Of a stretch of 64,000 nt of DNA, positions 14,868 through 28,483 are shown piece by piece. The DNA lies in contig NC_091158.1 of the NCBI RefSeq assembly GCF_040958095.1, positions 32,943,803-33,007,802 on the forward strand, given 5' to 3'. The first letter of the stretch is position 1; each line of letters begins with the position of its first letter. The notes under the pieces are model-generated. The model had not been told where the DNA came from and made no database searches. It was given only the letters and a program-made list of their open reading frames with translations. The translations under genes were made by a program, and so were the position numbers. Source of the stretch: Procambarus clarkii. Taxonomy: Eukaryota; Arthropoda; Malacostraca; Decapoda; Cambaridae.

Positions 14868-14960
14868 TTATTTGGTCCTTCGAAACCGAATTATTTGGAC
14901 CTTCGGAACCGGAATATTCGGTCCTATGAACCCACATTTGGTCATCTTATTACCGGATGA
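14868..14960 (+). other. Primer-binding region with repeated PBS-like motif
   Basis: Directly after the LTR, TTTGGTCCTTCGAAACCG resembles the complement of a tRNA 3' end (CCA plus T-arm TTCGAA). The motif is repeated about every 22 bp with changes (TTTGGACCTTCGGAACCG, then ATTCGGTCCTATGAACC, then ATTTGGTCATC), giving three to four PBS-like copies in a row. Confidence 0.6.
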
Positions 14961-15838
14961 ACCAGTTAACCAGTGGATTCATTAAATATACTAGTGCAGT
15001 GTTATTTAAACAAAGCCAGCAGTCAAGACGGCAGCGTAGCCTCGAGGGAGCTCAGGAGCCTCCCTCAGCCCAGTTCAGCTTCGTCAGCGGTTTCATGCAC
15101 ACCCACAGATATTTGGTGGCGTGTTATTTCGTGAAATGACAGCGCTAATATAGAATCCAGCCAAATTAGTGACTGTGTCTTCGCGAGATTGTTCACGGAT
15201 TTCGTGGTGTTACATTTCGCGAGAGATTATCTACGAATTTTGTGGACTTTATTTCGCGAGGTCACTAATAATATTTAATACTTCTAGATAATATTAGAAG
15301 TTTCATAGAGGCTAATTAAGAGGCTATTATCAATAATTGTGTATATTATTTCTCCAAAATAGAGAATTATTTAATATATATTGCACTAGTGATCACAGTA
15401 TAATATTTACTAATTGCCAACCCACAACAGGGTAGGATATTACCATTGACTAGTTGAACTATTATTGTTCATCCTAGTCCCATTATTACTATAGTCAGTT
15501 GTACTATATTGAACAACCTAACACCATTAATGAATGGTGCAAACCCTATTTTGGGTGTAATTTTTATCAACTCGAATTGAGTTGTATATATAATAATTTA
15601 CTTATGATCATTACACCTTTGAGTGATTAATTAGTGTCTCTACCATCCTAGGGTGATATAGAAGAGCTAACCTAAAGGTACTTCCAGTGACACTGGTTTA
15701 TCACTCAAATCATTAGTGTGTATGATTGTATATATATAATGTGTATTAATTTTAAGTGCTAACCTCTAGTAGAGGTAGGATTATTGCCTAGTGAGTTCAG
15801 AATTTACCCTAGGCTACCATCAGTGCTTGCTCAGTATT

Positions 15839-17815
15839 ATGAGCAGCCCAAGTACAAGTCCCACAAGGCTTCACCAACGAGCCAGTATGGATAATGCAGG
15901 GAGAATGAAAAGAACCCTTGCAGGTCTTAAAGGCCACTTAACAAGACAGATCAAGAAATGTGAAGATTTGTCACAACAATCAACAGTTGATTATGCTGAC
16001 CTGGAAAGCTATTATCAAGCAGCTGCAGGTAAATTTGAGCAAATCAAATGTCAAATAGCAACATATGTGGCTGAACTTGCCAACACTAATTTATCAGAAA
16101 CAGAAATAGACGACATTATGGTTGATCTTGCGAATTATGAAGATCACACTCAGGCCACGTTACAGCCTTATGTCAAATTAATTGCCCAGAACAAGGCAAC
16201 AGCAACAACAACAACAGTTGCATCTAATACGAGTCAAGCAGAAGCTCGACTCCCTCCAATTAATTTACCCACTTTCTCAGGAAAAGATGAGGAAGATTGG
16301 GATGAATTTTGGAACAAATTCGTTGACCTTGTAGACTCAAAACAATCTTTACCAAAGAGTAGTAAATTCTCTTATTTGCAAGGCCAATTATCAGGTGAGG
16401 CTAAAACAGTAGTATCCCATCTGAGATTAACTAATGACGGCTATGATCTGGCAGTAAAACTCCTCAAGGATAATTATGCTGATCCAGAAGTAAGAACATC
16501 ACATTTAGTTCATGAGCTGTTGCATTTACCCCCACCGGAGGCTTCAGCTGATTCACTCTAAGTCTTCAAGCTGGAGGTAGAATCATTGATCAATGCCCTC
16601 AGCCTGACAGCAGATACAAACGGGGCTGAGTGGGTCTTGAAAATAATTGTCCAGGAGAAAATACCTAGGGACATATTGAGACAAATGAGTGCTCATTACA
16701 ATAAAAGCATCTTATCCATGAGTGAAATATCTGAAGGTTTAAAGTCAGTAGTTCATCAATTACGAACACATGACAAATTAAAACCACCAAGTAAACCCTC
16801 AGAAACCAATAATAGTAAACCACAGAGTACCAAAGGTACTCCAAATCAATCTAGACAATATAATTCAACACCAAAGTGGAACAGTAGCAGTGTGGGCGTA
16901 TATGCAGTGGGACCCTCCAAGCCTATAGTTACTGTGTCACCCAAGAACGTGACACCAAAGGGTACTGGAAGCTATGGAACATGTTTGTTCTGCAATGAGA
17001 AACATTCAATGTACCACTGCCCTAATTTTCCTGATAGTGACGCCCGTGTTGAGCGACTCAAAGATTTGCAACATTGCACGAGGTGCCTCAGGAAACATAA
17101 CATCAAGGACTGTGATACCCAATTACACACCTGTAATAGGTGTAACAAAGGTCAGCACCATGCAGCATTGTGCAGAGACACCAAAACAACGTCTCCAAAC
17201 CCCAAGGTGGAAGATAGCATTCCCACCACAGTACAGTACTGCAAGGTGCAACAAACAAAGAGTGTCCAATCGGCAAAGTCTAAAGGTAATACGACTTTGC
17301 CTACTGCCCAAATTACCATCCTGAATAAGAGGGCCAAGGTCCATACCCGTGGGTTGTTTGACCAAGGATCCCAGAGAACATATATCACCAAAAAGTTGGC
17401 AGATGAATTACAATTAAGGCCTGTAGCCCAGATGTCATTCAACATCTCAGGGTTTGTAACAGATGCAGGACCTCAAGTCTACCAGGTGGTACAACCATCA
17501 GTACGCTTAGGCAGGTACGTCTGTCGAGTACAAGCCATTGTGGTGGACAAAATACCAGTAGACCTACAAGTTCAAGGTCTGCGAGCAACAGCCAAATTCC
17601 TGAGAAATAGAGGAATAAAATTGGCAGATAATATTAAGTCTGATCACCTCACTGACTTCGGTCTCCTTGTTGGGACAGACTATTGCCATCGATTCATCGG
17701 TAGCCCTACTAAATATCAGGGTATAACCATGTTAAACTCTGCAGGAGGTAAATTACTCTCAGGCCCAGTATCAAGCCTGAGGAGACCTATGCCTGCAGAT
17801 AAACAATACCAGTAG
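15839..17815 (+). pseudogene. BEL/Pao gag-protease polyprotein, one in-frame TAA
   Basis: Start chosen at ATG 15839 (an upstream GTG at 15791 is in frame). Parts: N-terminal helical region; gag domain of the DUF1759 type (LPPINLPTFSGKDEEDWDEF, then SYLQGQLSGEAKTVVSHL and LLKDNYADP); three clustered Cys/His knuckles (CLFCNEKHSMYHC, CTRCLRKHNIKDC, CNRCNKGQHHAALC, about 16980-17175); and a DUF1758-type aspartic protease (TRGLFDQGSQRTYITKKLAD, about 17345-17400). The active-site motif is DQGS, where family members usually have DSGS or DTGS. A single TAA at 16559-16561 splits the frame, which then stays open to 17815. Either a fresh nonsense mutation or read-through is possible. No pol follows. 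Confidence 0.85.
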
Positions 17816-18512
17816 AAACCTAAATTTGTCAGCTGATTATATTTCTCCAGTAGCATTATACTAAGGAGATTACAGCTGACTATAGTAACAGAGGTTGATG
17901 TTAGTATCATCATTTGAAGCTGAAGATGAGTTCATGAGGCCTCAGTGGCAAATCAGTGAACAGTAGCCTAAAACAGCTACAAGTCACTGCGACCAATGTC
18001 ACTGAACCCACTGCAGTCTCAGAACCATACTTTACTTTAATGATGAGCTATTCAATCTTCTGAATCAATTAACTAAATTAAACCCCAATAAATTTGATGA
18101 CTGATTTGATACATTTATTATTTAATCAAGATGTATTCCATGGGCCTCAGTGTTTATATATCAGTGACCAGTTACCTGAACAAACTTCAAGTTATATCTA
18201 ATGTCACTGATCTCACTGCAGTCCCTGAATCATACTTGACTGTAGTACTTGATCACATCCAGTCTTCTGGGTTAAATAATATGTAATAAGGCTTGAATAT
18301 TAGCCTTTCAAGAGTTGACAGGGAAATGAAATCGCATTAGACTTCTAACCCCTACAACTCTAGTACGGGACATCCGTCCTGTACGAACAGACGCACAAAT
18401 GTGTGATTACTAACTACTAACATCAAATTAATCTAATAATTCGAAGGAGGAGTATCGGTGTTCGTCTGTTCTAAATAGGACTTCGACCCGTGAGCAGCCC
18501 CCTGGGGAATTA
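17816..18512 (+). other. BEL 3' non-coding region with an internal duplication
   Basis: No coding sequence. Two related blocks, about 17925-18085 and 18125-18280, share GGCCTCAGTG, TAATGTCACTGA and CACTGCAGTC in the same order, indicating an old tandem duplication. A purine tract TTCGAAGGAGGAGTAT near 18440-18456 is the PPT candidate, although it lies some 55 bp before the LTR. Confidence 0.55.
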
Positions 18513-19514
18513 TGTCGGAAAATCCGACACCATTTAATATATCATACAGATAATAGCTGTATTACCAACAAGTTACCCATAGAAAACGTAACTTGTAGTG
18601 GAATTACCGTCTATAGAAAACGGGATATCATCACCACATACTATTATAATTCACCAGCTATTCTGCTGGGAATTATTCTTAAATACATTAGTCTTTGGAC
18701 TTTACCATCATAAAAACATCTTATATAAATTAACTTAATTATCAATATTAAAGTAGAGTAAATGTGACCCTTCTATCACGTTCTGAAATCTGGACAATGT
18801 AAGCCAGGCGTCAGAGTGGAGGAAGGAGGGCAGCCATTGTTGTTTATTGAGACCAGAGGCTCACACGGGAGCAAATTCGGCTCCTGTTAAATTTACTTGG
18901 ACGTAGTGTTATGGAAACCAAAGGTGTACCATTTTACAACACGCTGTCTACATATCAAGTTAAGTGTTCTTTCCGAAACCCATTATCTATCATTAGTGGC
19001 CATTAATGTCATTATATAGGGTGACCCGGTTAGAACGCGAAATCGCCTCATACTAAAGGTAATTAAGCCAGGTCTTCATGTTCCATGTACTGTATAGTGT
19101 TTTCTCTGATATACTTGTCATATATAGGATTCTGGCTTCACAGCTAGCGCACTTTTGACAGGTCAAGACGAGGAAGGAAGATTTGTGCACCAGTTACTGG
19201 GTGATATGGAAGCTACCTCAAAGAGGATAATTTGGTGTCTACACCCTAGTTATACCTGGTGGACTAACCTGCTGTACTATAAGATAAGGAACCTCTTCAA
19301 TGTTTAATAGTATGTAGTCTATTTCTGTAGTTTGATTGGCTGCATATATATTAATTTAACCCCCCCTAATGTGTAGAGGATCGATTTGTGAGATTGAGAT
19401 TATTGCAGAAATACAGTCCACTTATCATTATACAAATTGCTATCGAAGTATATAAATTAACGTAAATATAAATTCATATAAATTAAATAAATATAAATCT
19501 CACAGGTCGGTACC

Positions 19515-19518
<4 letters not shown>
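18513..19518 (+). repeat. BEL 3' LTR, 1006 bp
   Basis: Same length as the 5' LTR; only A 19024 versus G 14373 was seen to differ. Followed by TATAT. Confidence 0.92.
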
Positions 19519-19602
<84 letters not shown>

Positions 19603-19621
19603 TATTATATATATTATATAT
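19519..19621. repeat. (TA)n microsatellite
   Basis: TA tract immediately after the BEL element. Confidence 0.95.
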
Positions 19622-19633
19622 ATTTGGGAAAGA

Positions 19634-20423
<790 letters not shown>

Positions 20424-20575
20424 GCGGAAAATCCACAGAGAAATATGAAATGAGGTGAACGTTTCGGCTTTGTTAAAGCCTTTGTCAACACCAGACTGAT
20501 ATGAAACCTCATTTCATATTTCTCTGTGGATTTTCCGCATAAAATGATCAGTGTTTTGTGATCGTCAATTGCATA
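20424..20575. mobile_element. Penelope-type foldback 2
   Basis: Arms 20424-20456 and 20506-20538 (33 bp, GCGGAAAATCCACAGAG on the left) are exact reverse complements with a 49-bp loop holding a hammerhead-like motif on the minus strand. It is followed by AAAATGATCAGTG and (TA)n. No coding sequence. Confidence 0.55.
20454..20492 (-). ncRNA. Hammerhead-like motif 2 (U3-A8 variant, minimal stem III)
   Basis: Minus strand in order: GGTG (stem I), core TTGACAA, one extra A, stem II GGCTTT with AAAGCC, GAAA, CGTT, CACC (stem I partner). The core differs from CUGANGA at positions 3 and 8 together (U and A), which keeps the 3-8 base pair. ACGU is self-complementary, so stem III could form only between two copies. 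Confidence 0.5.
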
Positions 20576-20585
20576 TATATATATA

Positions 20586-22341
<1,756 letters not shown>

Positions 22342-22429
<88 letters not shown>
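22342..22429. repeat. (TA)n at a palindrome centre
   Basis: TA tract separating two inverted MITE copies; 63-codon frames read the same on both strands here because the region is a palindrome. Confidence 0.95.
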
Positions 22430-22432
<3 letters not shown>

Positions 22433-22816
22433 GTACCTAATAGCCAGAACGCACTTCTCAGCCTACTATTCAAGGCCCGATTTGCCTAATAAGCCAAGTT
22501 TTCATGAATTAATGTTTTTTCGTCTACCTAACCTACCTAACCTAACCTAACCTAGCTTTTTTTGGCTACCTAACCTAACCTTACCTATATATATAGGTTA
22601 GGTTAGGTTAGGTAGGGTTGGTTAGGTTCGGTCATATATCTACGTTAATTTTAACTCCAATAAAAAAAAATTGACCTCATACATAGAGAAAAGGGTTGCT
22701 TTATCATTTCATAAGAAAAAAATTATAGTAAATATATTAATTCAGGAAAACTTGGCTTATTAGGCAAATTGGGCCTTGAATAGTAGGCTGAGAAGTGAGT
22801 TCTGGCTACTAGGTAC

Positions 22817-22819
<3 letters not shown>
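22430..22819. mobile_element. Palindromic MITE-like element, copy 4 (inverted partner of copy 3)
   Basis: Starts GTCGTACCTAATAGCC, ends GCTACTAGGTACGAC. With copy 3 it forms an inverted duplication of about 870 bp. Confidence 0.75.

Positions 22820-22858
<39 letters not shown>
22820..22858. repeat. (TA)n microsatellite
   Basis: Short TA tract merging with the TATATAAAT start of a Helitron. Confidence 0.95.
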
Positions 22859-22861
<3 letters not shown>

Positions 22862-23976
22862 GGAAAAGTTAGTTTGTTCAAAACCGCTAATCTCTGAAAG
22901 TACTTCTCCAATTTCTTTGAAATTTTCACACAATGTTCCATTCGCGTCTGGCCAGATTTTTATATACATACTATATAGATGCAACGTCTGGGACGGTAAA
23001 AAAAAATTGAAAAACAGCACCATCTGTTGGACGTAAGAGCAACACGCTGTAATCTCCGAAAGTTCTTCACCGATTGCTTTGAAATTTTGACACAACGTTG
23101 CATTCGAATAGGCGCGTCTTGTTATATATCTACTGTAGATGCCAACCCCTGTGACAGGTAAAACATGCGTTTTTGAAAAACAGCGCCATCTGTTGCACAT
23201 TATAGCAATATTCTCGCTATACTAAATATGTCACGAATTCCATTTCATTATTTCCGATTGCATTGATAAATTTTATTTTCATTGGTTTTGATTCATTTTA
23301 TTTTTTATTGAATTATTTTGTTTGACATTGTGTTGGAACTGAGCTGTGTTGTTTCCCATACCGTTCATTTTGTAAATATAAGTATAGATGCCACACCTGT
23401 GACAGGTAAAACTATGCTTTTCTTGACAAACAACGCCATCTGTTGCCTGTAAGGGCAATACCCATTCTATACTTAATATGTTACAATTCCATTTCATAGT
23501 TTCTGATTTTACTGATAAATTGAATTTTCGTTGATTTTGATTTTTTTTTCATTTTGATTTAATTATTTTGTGTGAATTGTGTTGGAATGGAGCTGTGTTG
23601 TTTACCATACCGTTCATTCCATGAGTATAGTTTATTTTTTTATTTTTTCATAATTCATTTAATTTTTTAACTGTTCTTCTTATATTTCATTAATAGGGAA
23701 CATCAGATCACTTGATGTTCCCAATTTTCTGATGGGAACATGAGACCATTTGGGAATGCATCGGACAAGGGAGTGGGGAATGGTGGGGATGACGAGAGGA
23801 CGAAAGTGAGAGATGGTGGGGAGGACGAGGGGGCAAGGAAAGGGTAATGGTGGGGAAGGACGAGGGGACCGGGGAGTTTGGGATGGTTGGGACGAGGGGA
23901 TGGCGAAATGGAGAATGGTGGGGCAGACAAAGGGAAAGGGGAGTGGGACATGGTGGGAAGGAAGAGGGGATGGTGG
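22859..23976 (+). mobile_element. Non-autonomous Helitron (3' end lost)
   Basis: Begins TATAAATGGAAAAG and continues GCTAATCTCTGAAAG, the same 5' sequence as the Helitron ends at 41419, 42372 and 45498; the leading TC is obscured by the TA tract. The body repeats the GCCATCTGTTG and ACTAAATATGT blocks twice, and from about 23755 becomes a G-rich imperfect minisatellite (GGGGAGGACGAGGGG type). The 3' hairpin is missing because a LINE A fragment joins at 23977. Short frames across the G-rich part are low-complexity and not genes. Confidence 0.7.
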
Positions 23977-24524
23977 ATCTGATCACAAATGTCATATCAT
24001 TAATGCAAACACTCACACGACAAGGCCGACGTGTACTTATCAACTGGGTTCCAAGTCATGTGGGAATAATAGGAAATGGCGTTGCAGACGAAGCTGCAAA
24101 ACTTGCAACTAAGAGAAGAAATGTAGATATTTACATACTACAGAGTCAATTACAGATTAAGAAAGTAATTAGAAACAGAGTAATGCAAAAGATGAACAGT
24201 GACCACAACACAGCAGGTGCAACATCAGGATCTGTGGGTTGGTACAAGAATTCAATCAACTACGAACCACTTAGTTTGATGAAAGGGAGCAGAAGAGCAA
24301 CAGAAGTACACTTACCTCGCATCAGGCTTTGATAAGCATGTGCATGGGAAATAGGCTTACAGGTTCCGGAAGATGAGAGGAAATGTCAGCACTGTGGAGA
24401 AATGCCCGACAGACCACTGGAACGTTATCTAACACAGTGCACAGTTACAAACCCATTAAGATTTCAACGTAGATTCAACAGAACAGAAGAAGTTGTTAAA
24501 CACATATGGAAAATCTTACTAAAG
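23977..24524 (+). pseudogene. LINE A 3' fragment: RNase H domain, broken
   Basis: Reads as the same protein as the C-terminus of the full LINE A at 35387-36418 (minus): GRRVLINWVPSHVGIIGNGV, DEAAKLATKRR, GWYKNSINYEPLSLMK, then after stops CQHCGEMPDRPLERYLTQC (His/Cys finger). The conserved Asp of GNDIADE is Gly-Val here. Stops near 24332. It ends at AAATCTTACTAAAG (24511-24524), which is the target duplication of LINE B; the LINE A 3' UTR resumes at 30713. Confidence 0.85.
24511..24524. repeat. Target duplication of LINE B, left
   Basis: AAATCTTACTAAAG, identical to 30699-30712. It is part of the LINE A target. Confidence 0.88.
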
Positions 24525-24608
24525 TTAGTAATTATTAATAGAAGGCACCAAACCGGGAAGGCTATGTAGCACCATCAAATGTGCAGGATAATCAGAGGGC
24601 GCTAAATA

Positions 24609-27600
24609 TCACCAAGGATGCCAATACGAGAAAAAACGCATAAGGCGAACGATATCAAAAGTATCCAAGTCGCCAAGAATTCTATCAAGGGACACGCGAC
24701 CGCTGGGTACGGTCGGAAAACAAGACACACGCTCGTCCTGGAAGTCAGGACATTCAACAAGGATATGTATGACCATAAGAGGGACAATGTAATTTGGAAA
24801 ATAAGGAGCTGGGCGGTGCTCCATTAAGTGACTGTGAGTTAAACTGGTATGGCCAATACGTAACCTAGCCAGAGCCGTTTCCCACCGCTGGTTACGGTGG
24901 CAGGAGGAAAGCCACTGGGACACCCGACTCTTAAGAGTACGCAGTTTGTTACCAATAACAGAAGACCAACAACTCTGCCAGCGGGCAAGGATGAAGGCAT
25001 GAATAACTGGGTAAAAGTCGGAATAAGGAATACCTTTATGGGAGATGGGACAAGTGCAGATAGCGTCCTTAGTAACAGCATCCGCATGCTTATTTAAATA
25101 GACACCAACATGGCTGGTAACCGAGCAAAACGCAACTGACTTAAATTTACTGGAGATAAGAAAGAGCCAATGTTGAATCTCGATGACCATCAGGTGGAGC
25201 AGATTAAAGGACCCTAAAGCGATGAGGGCACTACGAGAGTCAACTACCACCACGAAGGAGGATTGACACCGGGAAAGCAGGAGACGAAGAGCATAGAGAA
25301 TAGCATTGAGTTCTGCTGTGAAGATGCTAGCCTCCGTAGGAAGGTGACACATGTAAGTGTGGTCAGGAAAAAGAACAGAGTAGCCCACACCGTCAGCAGA
25401 CTTTGACCGGTCGGAGAAGATGGGAACGGAGTGGGAGTGAGAAGAAAAGTGCTCAAGGAAGAGGCATTTCAGAACTGTAGGAGGGGTAAACGCTTTAGTG
25501 ATGCGGGTCAGAGAAGTACAAAATTTGGGAAGGGGGACCCTCCACGGGGGCAAGGATGGAACAATACGAGGAGAAACATTAGTAATACGAACCGAAAGAG
25601 AATCTTGTAAGCGAGACAAACGGACAGAAAGAGGAAGGTGGTGAAGAGGAAGAGGAACTACAGGAGGGGTAAAGTCAAAGCACGATAGAGGTGAGAGTGA
25701 GGATGCTGTAAGGATCGCGCAAGATAGCGAAGACTGTAGTGATCACGGCGATCCTGGAGAGACAGAAAGCCAGTGTCAGCGTACAAACTGAGGGCAGGAG
25801 TTCAACGAAAAGCACCAGAGCTGAGGCGCAACCCAGTATGGTGCAAAGGATCAAGACGGCGAAGAGTACAAGGAGAAGCAGAAGAGTATGCAGGGCAACC
25901 ATAATCGAGCTTAGACAAGACGAGAGAGGAATGCAAATAGAGGAGCGTGCGCCTATCCTCTCCCCAACAAGTATGGGACAAAACCTTAAATAGGTTAAGG
26001 GCCTTAGAGCATTCAACACGGAGGTAAGAAACATGGGGCTACCAAGACAAACGAGTGTCAAAGAATAACCCCAAAAGCTTCGTGGAGTCTTTGTACTCAA
26101 GGGAATGACCATAAAGTGACAAAGAGGGACGAAGAACGACCCGCTTCCGAGTAAAAGTCATGGCACAAGTCTTAGTAGTAGAGAACTTGAAGCCTTGATT
26201 GGTGGCCCAAGATGACACTGCCGTCAACATAAAGAGCGGAGAAGATGCCAGAAGGATGGGAGGAAAGAAGACCATTGTGGGCAACCAGAAAAAGAGTAGT
26301 ACTCAGAACACTACCTTGGGGCACACCTTCACACTGCCGAAAAGAGGCAGAGAGAGTGGCACCAGCCTGACTCGAAAGGTACGACGAGAGAGAAAGCTTT
26401 GAAGGAAGAGAGGGAGATTACCACGAAGGCCAAAAGAACGAAGTTGGGACAGAATTTGGTATCTCCAAGTCATGTCATAAGCCTTTGCCCAGGTCAAAAA
26501 GGACAGCAAAAACGGGGGTCTTCGCAGCAAAAGCAGTACGAATATAGACCTCCAAGTACACCAGGACATCAGTCGTGCTGCGGTACTTACGAAAACTAAA
26601 TTGAGAAGGAGAGAGGTGGTGATGGTGTTCCAAGAACCACATCAGACGGACATTTACCATATGCTCAATCAGCTTGCAAACACAACTCGTGAGAGCAATA
26701 GGACAGAAGTCCTTAGGGGACGTACCGAGAGACCCTGGTTTCCGAATAGGGAGTACAACGGCATCGAGCCAGTCCTCAGGGACGGACGACGACTCCCAGA
26801 CCTGGTTATACAGATTCAGTAAATACTAAGATGGCGAAGTATCTCATAATGAACGTCATCCGAGCCCGCTGCCATAGATCTGCAGAGGGCCAGGGCAGAC
26901 TGAAGTTCAGAAAGAGAGAAAGGATCGTCATAGGGAAGGCGGAGATGAGTGTGGAAATCTAAAGGCTAAGATTCAAGAACAGGCTTACGAAGAAGGAAGG
27001 ATTGAGGAAGATGAAAACCAGAGCTAACAGAAGAAAAGTGGGAACCCAGTTCGGCCGCGACCTGCACTGGATCCGCCACAAGAGTCCCACGGAGGTGGAG
27101 AACTGTCGAGACATCTGGAACAAACTAGCCCACAATCTTGCGGATCTTCTTCCAGATTTGCGGTAGAGGAGTATCGGACGTAATGGTGGAAACATAAAAT
27201 TTCCAACTCTCATGTTTAGCTGTACGGATGGTCCTACGGGCCACCACACTTGCCTTCTGAAACAGAATAAAAGAATCAGCCGTCTGCCGGCGGCGATGTT
27301 TTTTCTAGGCTGCACGCTTACAGCAGACAGCCTGAGCACACTCCGCATTCCACCAGGGAACACACTTCCGTGTGCCCCGGGAGGAAGAGCGAGGGACAGA
27401 GCGGAAGGCAGCGTTGAAGACCATGTCATAAAATAGGAGGAGGGCGCGAGGAAGAGGCAGAGAGAAGAGGTCAGAGAGAGTAGCACGGATGGTGAATAGG
27501 CACAAGTCAGCCTTGGCAAACTGCCACCTGGGGAAGGAAAGGGGAGTGGAAAGAGGAAAAGGAAACGAGGATGGGGAAATGATCACTATTATGGAGGTCA

Positions 27601-28205
27601 TCAAGAACCTGACACGTGAAATCTAAATAAAGGGATGATGAGCAGAGAGAAAGATCAAGACAGGAAAGGGTGCGAGTTCGAGAGTCAACATGAGTGGGCT
27701 CACCAGAATTCAGAAGAGATAGAGAAGAAGCAAGGACGAAGGGTTCGAGAAGACGGCCTCGGGTGTTTGTCAGAACATCACCCCAGAGGGAATGTCGACA
27801 GTTGAAATCACCCAAAAGGAGCACCGGCTCGGGCAAGGAGTCCAGGAGGTGCTTAAGATCAGGAAGGGAAAGAGAGACATTTGGAGGGTGATAAACGGAA
27901 CAGACTGTATACGATTTACCCACAAAAACACGAGCAGCAGAAAAATGGATAGGTGACGGAAGAAGTAGGGGGACGAAGGGAATATCAGAACGAATTAAGA
28001 GAACAGTAGAGTTATGGGCCCCAGCAAGAGGTGGGGGGGGCGGGGGAGAAAGAAAGGAATAACCAGGAAAGTGACCAGGACGAGCACCAAGCATTGGTTC
28101 CTGGAGACAAACACAAAGTGATGTAAACTGTGTAATTAGAAGTTGGAATTCATGGAAGTTGGCATAAAATCCACGAATATTCCACTGAAGAATAGACATT
28201 ATCAA
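24609..28205 (-). pseudogene. LINE B ORF2: endonuclease, reverse transcriptase, RNase H (frameshifted)
   Basis: Starts at ATG 28205 (MIMSILQWNIRGF). APE-type endonuclease: QWNIRG, LQEP, LLGDFNCRHSLWGD and NSDHFPILV are all visible (28190-27550). The reverse transcriptase is scattered over several frames (26660-26303, including CTRSIFV-like and FLTWAKAYDMTWR segments in which the usual DLxKAFD is altered; 26284-26039; 26112-25675). The RNase H frame (25619-24609) shows IFSDRSKSADGVG where family members have DGS, TAELNAI, VVVDSRSALIAL and a SHVGVYLNKHADAVTK block. At least four frameshifts are needed to connect them, so no protein is made. Confidence 0.8.
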
Positions 28206-28483
28206 AGAGAAAGGACAGTATCAGAGAACAAGAAAGAAACAAAGGTAAAGAGGAAAACAGTTTATTAAAGAATCTCAGGGTCAGGATCAGGGTCTGGATC
28301 AGGAGCAGGGTCGGCAAAATCAGGGCCAGGGGGCATGGGCAAACTTAGTAAGGAGAGAGGGAAAGGAGCGAGAGAACAGACCAGAGGTGGACTGACGGGG
28401 TCCGGAGGAGGAGACAACTGAGAGAGAATCAGAATGAGAGGGTAGCAACAGAGAGAGAATCGGGGGCGGAAGAAAGCTCCATT

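Larger units (their letters stand above)
13862..19518 (+). mobile_element. BEL/Pao-type LTR retrotransposon, complete but gag-protease only
   Basis: LTRs 13862-14867 and 18513-19518 are both 1006 bp, start TGTCGGAAAATCC, end GGTACCCACA and differ at one position noticed by eye (G 14373 versus A 19024). TATAT precedes and follows the element, fitting a 5-bp target duplication in (TA)n. The 3.6-kb interior has a leader, a gag-protease frame and 700 bp of non-coding sequence; reverse transcriptase, RNase H and integrase are absent. The near-identity of the LTRs implies very recent insertion, so a trans-acting BEL partner should exist in this genome. Confidence 0.9.

Noticed and set aside
23703..24112. 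Pro- or Gly-rich frames over the G-rich tract
   Set aside because: Low-complexity translation of the Helitron minisatellite.
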